Part shown: one piece after another, positions 61,401 to 64,000 of the stretch
Numbering within the stretch: position 1 is the stretch's first letter
Layout of the letters: each line of letters opens with the position of its first letter
Source of the DNA: Pyronema omphalodes
Taxonomy: Eukaryota; Ascomycota; Pezizomycetes; Pezizales; Pyronemataceae
Assembly (NCBI GenBank): GCA_024516155.1
Contig: JAJJXM010000028.1
Coordinates: 124,001-188,000, forward strand
DNA: 64,000 nucleotides
Direction: 5' to 3'
Program-made: the position numbers and the translations under genes
The notes under the pieces: model-generated
Told to the model about the DNA's origin: nothing
The model's database searches: none
Seen by the model: only the letters and a program-made list of their open reading frames with translations

Positions 61401-63414
61401 TCGGACTTTATCGGATCCTGTTGAGGCCAGACCAGGCTCCGGCAACCGTGATCACCGAGTTCATATCAACATAGGTAGAGAGATACTAACTCTGCTCACG
61501 CCTCCGTGCAAAGCACGCAACCCTTGGTGAAGCCCCTCGGTCCCCTCGACGAACATCACCACATCTAGACCCGTCTATCGCCATCAGCCATCGTGATCAG
61601 CACGATCCGATCCGTTGGGAAAACCACCGCGCTGTGCTGTTCTCAAAGTTACTGCGTGGTGGGGAAAAGTCTAAAGTCTAAAGTCTAAAGTCTAAAGGCA
61701 AGGAGCTATCGGAGCTATCTATCGCCGGGCGGAACGGGTGCTTGAACGTTGCACCGAGATGCAACGGCTCCCTGAGTGAGTACATACCCGTCGATTATGT
61801 ATCGTGAATCCCTACAGGTCGAGTATGGTTTGCCCGAAAAGGCCGAGGGCCCTGTGTAAGCTTTTCTGCGTCTTTGCTTTTTCCAGGAGCTTCACGTTGA
61901 TGGATTCGATTGCATTTGATGGTCGCTGACAATCATCGACAGGCTTTGCCACTCTTCGGCTTATCCCTTCGCCGTAAAACTCTTTGCAGAAAAAACGTCG
62001 GCCAGCTAGACACTTGCATGCTATTAATAAAGCCCAAATCGGGTTAGTCTGTTTTACAGTAGTTTGATCGGTTGCATCATCAGCCCCAGCCTGGAAAGTG
62101 AGGTTTTTGGCGGTAAGCGAGGGGGAACAAAATAAGTTCCAGACTTTGGATCTTATGTTCGATGATCTCATGCTGGTCCAATTGCCGCTGGGTAACAGGG
62201 CGCAAGATTCGACTCGTCAACTCGTATCTTACCTTGCCCCTGAACTGTGCCCACGCATCAATTCCGTTTCGATTACCATCTTGATTACAACGGGTCGTAC
62301 TTGTGATTTATTTCTTTGATTCACAGCGATTCATAGTACGATTCCACTTCGATTCGCGAGATCCACGTATCGAAAATCAGGCAAACAGAATAAATAATTG
62401 TGGGCGTAATATTGGTTGATCTCGAATTGCAAAAGTAGCGTGTTGCATATCGTCATCCCGTTAGCAAAACATAGATTGAAAAATCCTGTTCTGCTCGAGC
62501 GAGTATGCTCCCCTTGTATCTCTAGCTTACTCAACCGGGCTCAAAATCTTGATGGCCGGATTTCTCGGAGGGTTGAGGCGGGAAGGCAAGACACGCCGGC
62601 CGCTTGGGATCGCAGGTGGGAAATGCGGGAAATGAATACGGGAAATGTTGAATGGGAATGCGAGTAATCATAGCGATTTGTATCGAAGATGTGGCAACTG
62701 TGGATCTGCTGTATTTGTCGAAGTACGTTGCTGTGTTTGTGCCGTGTTTGGGCGTGTTCAGTAGTAGTAGTGGTAGAGGTTGGGATGATCTATGCTGCAC
62801 ATACATACACACATCTATGTGCTTGCTAACGCTAAACCCACACCATTGGGTGTTCCTGTCTGTCTGCTGGCGTTCTCTATGTGCATAGATGTCTACGGCA
62901 CCGTCGTACATTTTTCTTGCTGCCCTGCTCGCTCGTTCGCTGCTAGACCCACCGGTGTCGTCTGGTCTTCGTTAGCTGTTCCGGCCTGCTTCTCGAGAGT
63001 GTCCCCCACATCTTCCCAAGCCTCACACCAGTCCCGCGTCTGTTGATCGGCTCGGAGCTCCATACAATTGATTGCCCATTATTATGTAAACTGTGCGAGG
63101 GAATCGATCGAGAAAGACCTGGGCTCCTTGAATCATGATACAGTTGGTTGAATGTAAACAAAGTGAAACAAGGACTGCAGAAAAAGAGAATCGGAAAGTG
63201 GAGACTGAGAGTGGAGTTGGAAGGAAGGAAGGAAGGAAGGATTGAAGCAAGACAAAGCGAATAGAACAGTTAGGAAAACAGAAAGCAATATACAAGAAAG
63301 AAAAAAGGATAAAAACAGGAAGACAAGATGAATAAATAAAGAACGAAAGAAACAAAGAACTGAATTGGAGAGATTAAAATCGAAATAAATTCAAAACTTA
63401 ACCAACTCTGATCA
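58468..63414. other. Gene-free region right of the LINE
   Basis: About 4.9 kb without a supportable gene. A short CTAAAGT tandem lies at 61669-61697, and GGAAGGAAGGAAGG at 63220-63240. Open frames of 60-126 aa exist on both strands but are short, overlap each other and show no motif. The stretch 59040-59360 (115 aa, plus) is the longest without a repeat but is not recognisable. Confidence 0.45.
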
Positions 63415-63856
63415 ATGAGTAGTAGTGGTAGTGGTAGTAGTATCTTGCAAGCCCTACCGATCTATTCTTCTTCTCCTTCTCCTTCTTCTTCTTCTTTCCT
63501 CTTGATCCTGCTCAAGTGTGAGTCCACCCACCTTGTCATCAAATCCGACAGGTCCCCCGACAACCACCCCAAAGGCGGCTCCTCCAAGACAGTCCCGTCC
63601 GTGTATAGCGCCGTGGGCCCTAGACGACATCATACGCCACCCAGCCCAGCACCCCCGGGACCCCAACCAAGGGCACCAAGACGACGAAACTGAACGAGCC
63701 CAACTATTGAGGAGCCTGAACGACTCCAACTACTCAACGAGCCCTACTACGAACGATAGCCCAACTGAATACCTCCCTCCTCGGTATACTGTCAGGAGCA
63801 CGCAAACATCAACGATTTCCACGTCCAACAAAGCCCACGAGAACATTTACCCATAG
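63415..63856 (+). other. Possible gene start or 5' leader near window end
   Basis: An ATG at 63415 opens a Ser-rich frame to 63693. An overlapping frame (about 63521-63856) gives a Pro-rich stretch followed by a natural-looking Thr/Ser segment (ETERAQLLRSLNDSNY...PPRYTVRS). Splicing GTGAGT (63519) to CAG (63552) would join them, but this intron would be under 40 bp, shorter than any other here. Direction and reality of the gene are uncertain. Confidence 0.25.
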
Positions 63857-63865
63857 ACAACCGTC

Positions 63866-64000
63866 GGATACCCTACCTTACCTGTCTTCCTACCTACTAC
63901 CTACCTATCTACTACCAACTATACTTACTACCAACTACCAACTACCAACTACTTACCACCTACTACCTACTACCTACTACCTACTACCTACTACCTACTA
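63866..64000. repeat. CTACCTA / ACTACC microsatellite at window end
   Basis: Starts as mixed CTACCTA and AACTACC words and becomes regular TACTACC from about 63955 to the end of the window, where it is cut off. Confidence 0.9.

Overview
The window is nuclear DNA of a filamentous ascomycete (Pezizomycotina). The evidence is many 48-75 bp introns with GT...AG ends, short lariat-type acceptors, a Tad-like LINE, Mutator-type DNA transposon debris, AT-rich intergenic DNA with C-to-T-type decay, and recognisable fungal housekeeping proteins. The class cannot be fixed from sequence alone. Gene models below were assembled by hand from reading frames and splice sites.

Region 1 (1-20 kb) is mostly housekeeping: succinyl-CoA ligase beta subunit (minus strand), a divergently transcribed lysine/glutamate-rich DUF3245-like protein, and an HSF-type Sfl1-like transcription factor whose 5' side faces about 5 kb of gene-free, repeat-rich DNA. 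Next come a 1.76-kb DNA transposon packed with subterminal AAACACC-type repeats, mitochondrial enoyl-CoA hydratase, and a cyclin-D1-binding-protein-1-like (GCIP) gene.

Region 2 (20-32 kb) is accessory. It holds a tRNA-Val(CAC), a 561-bp Mutator-like MITE that still carries the broken first exon of a transposase, and two divergent intron-rich genes. One encodes about 400 aa of helix with a single central hydrophobic stretch. The other encodes about 828 aa with beta-rich ends around a long helical core that holds a Gly/Ala-rich hydrophobic hairpin. Both have the architecture of alpha-helical pore-forming proteins and may form a two-component system. A decayed copy of the last domain of the large protein lies at 41.4-41.8 kb. 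Two short insertions with target duplications sit beside the large gene.

Region 3 (32-51 kb) is gene-poor. It has a small unrecognised gene (35.2-35.9 kb), several minisatellites, and a 1.75-kb unit present twice in direct orientation (39.6-41.4 and 48.9-50.6 kb). Between the two copies lies a tandem pair of small secreted Kre9/Knh1-like proteins.

Region 4 (51.8-58.5 kb) is a nearly complete Tad-like LINE with a 14-bp target-site duplication and a long poly(A) tail; each of its two ORFs has one frame break. The last 5.5 kb has no gene I can support with confidence, only a possible gene start near the window end.
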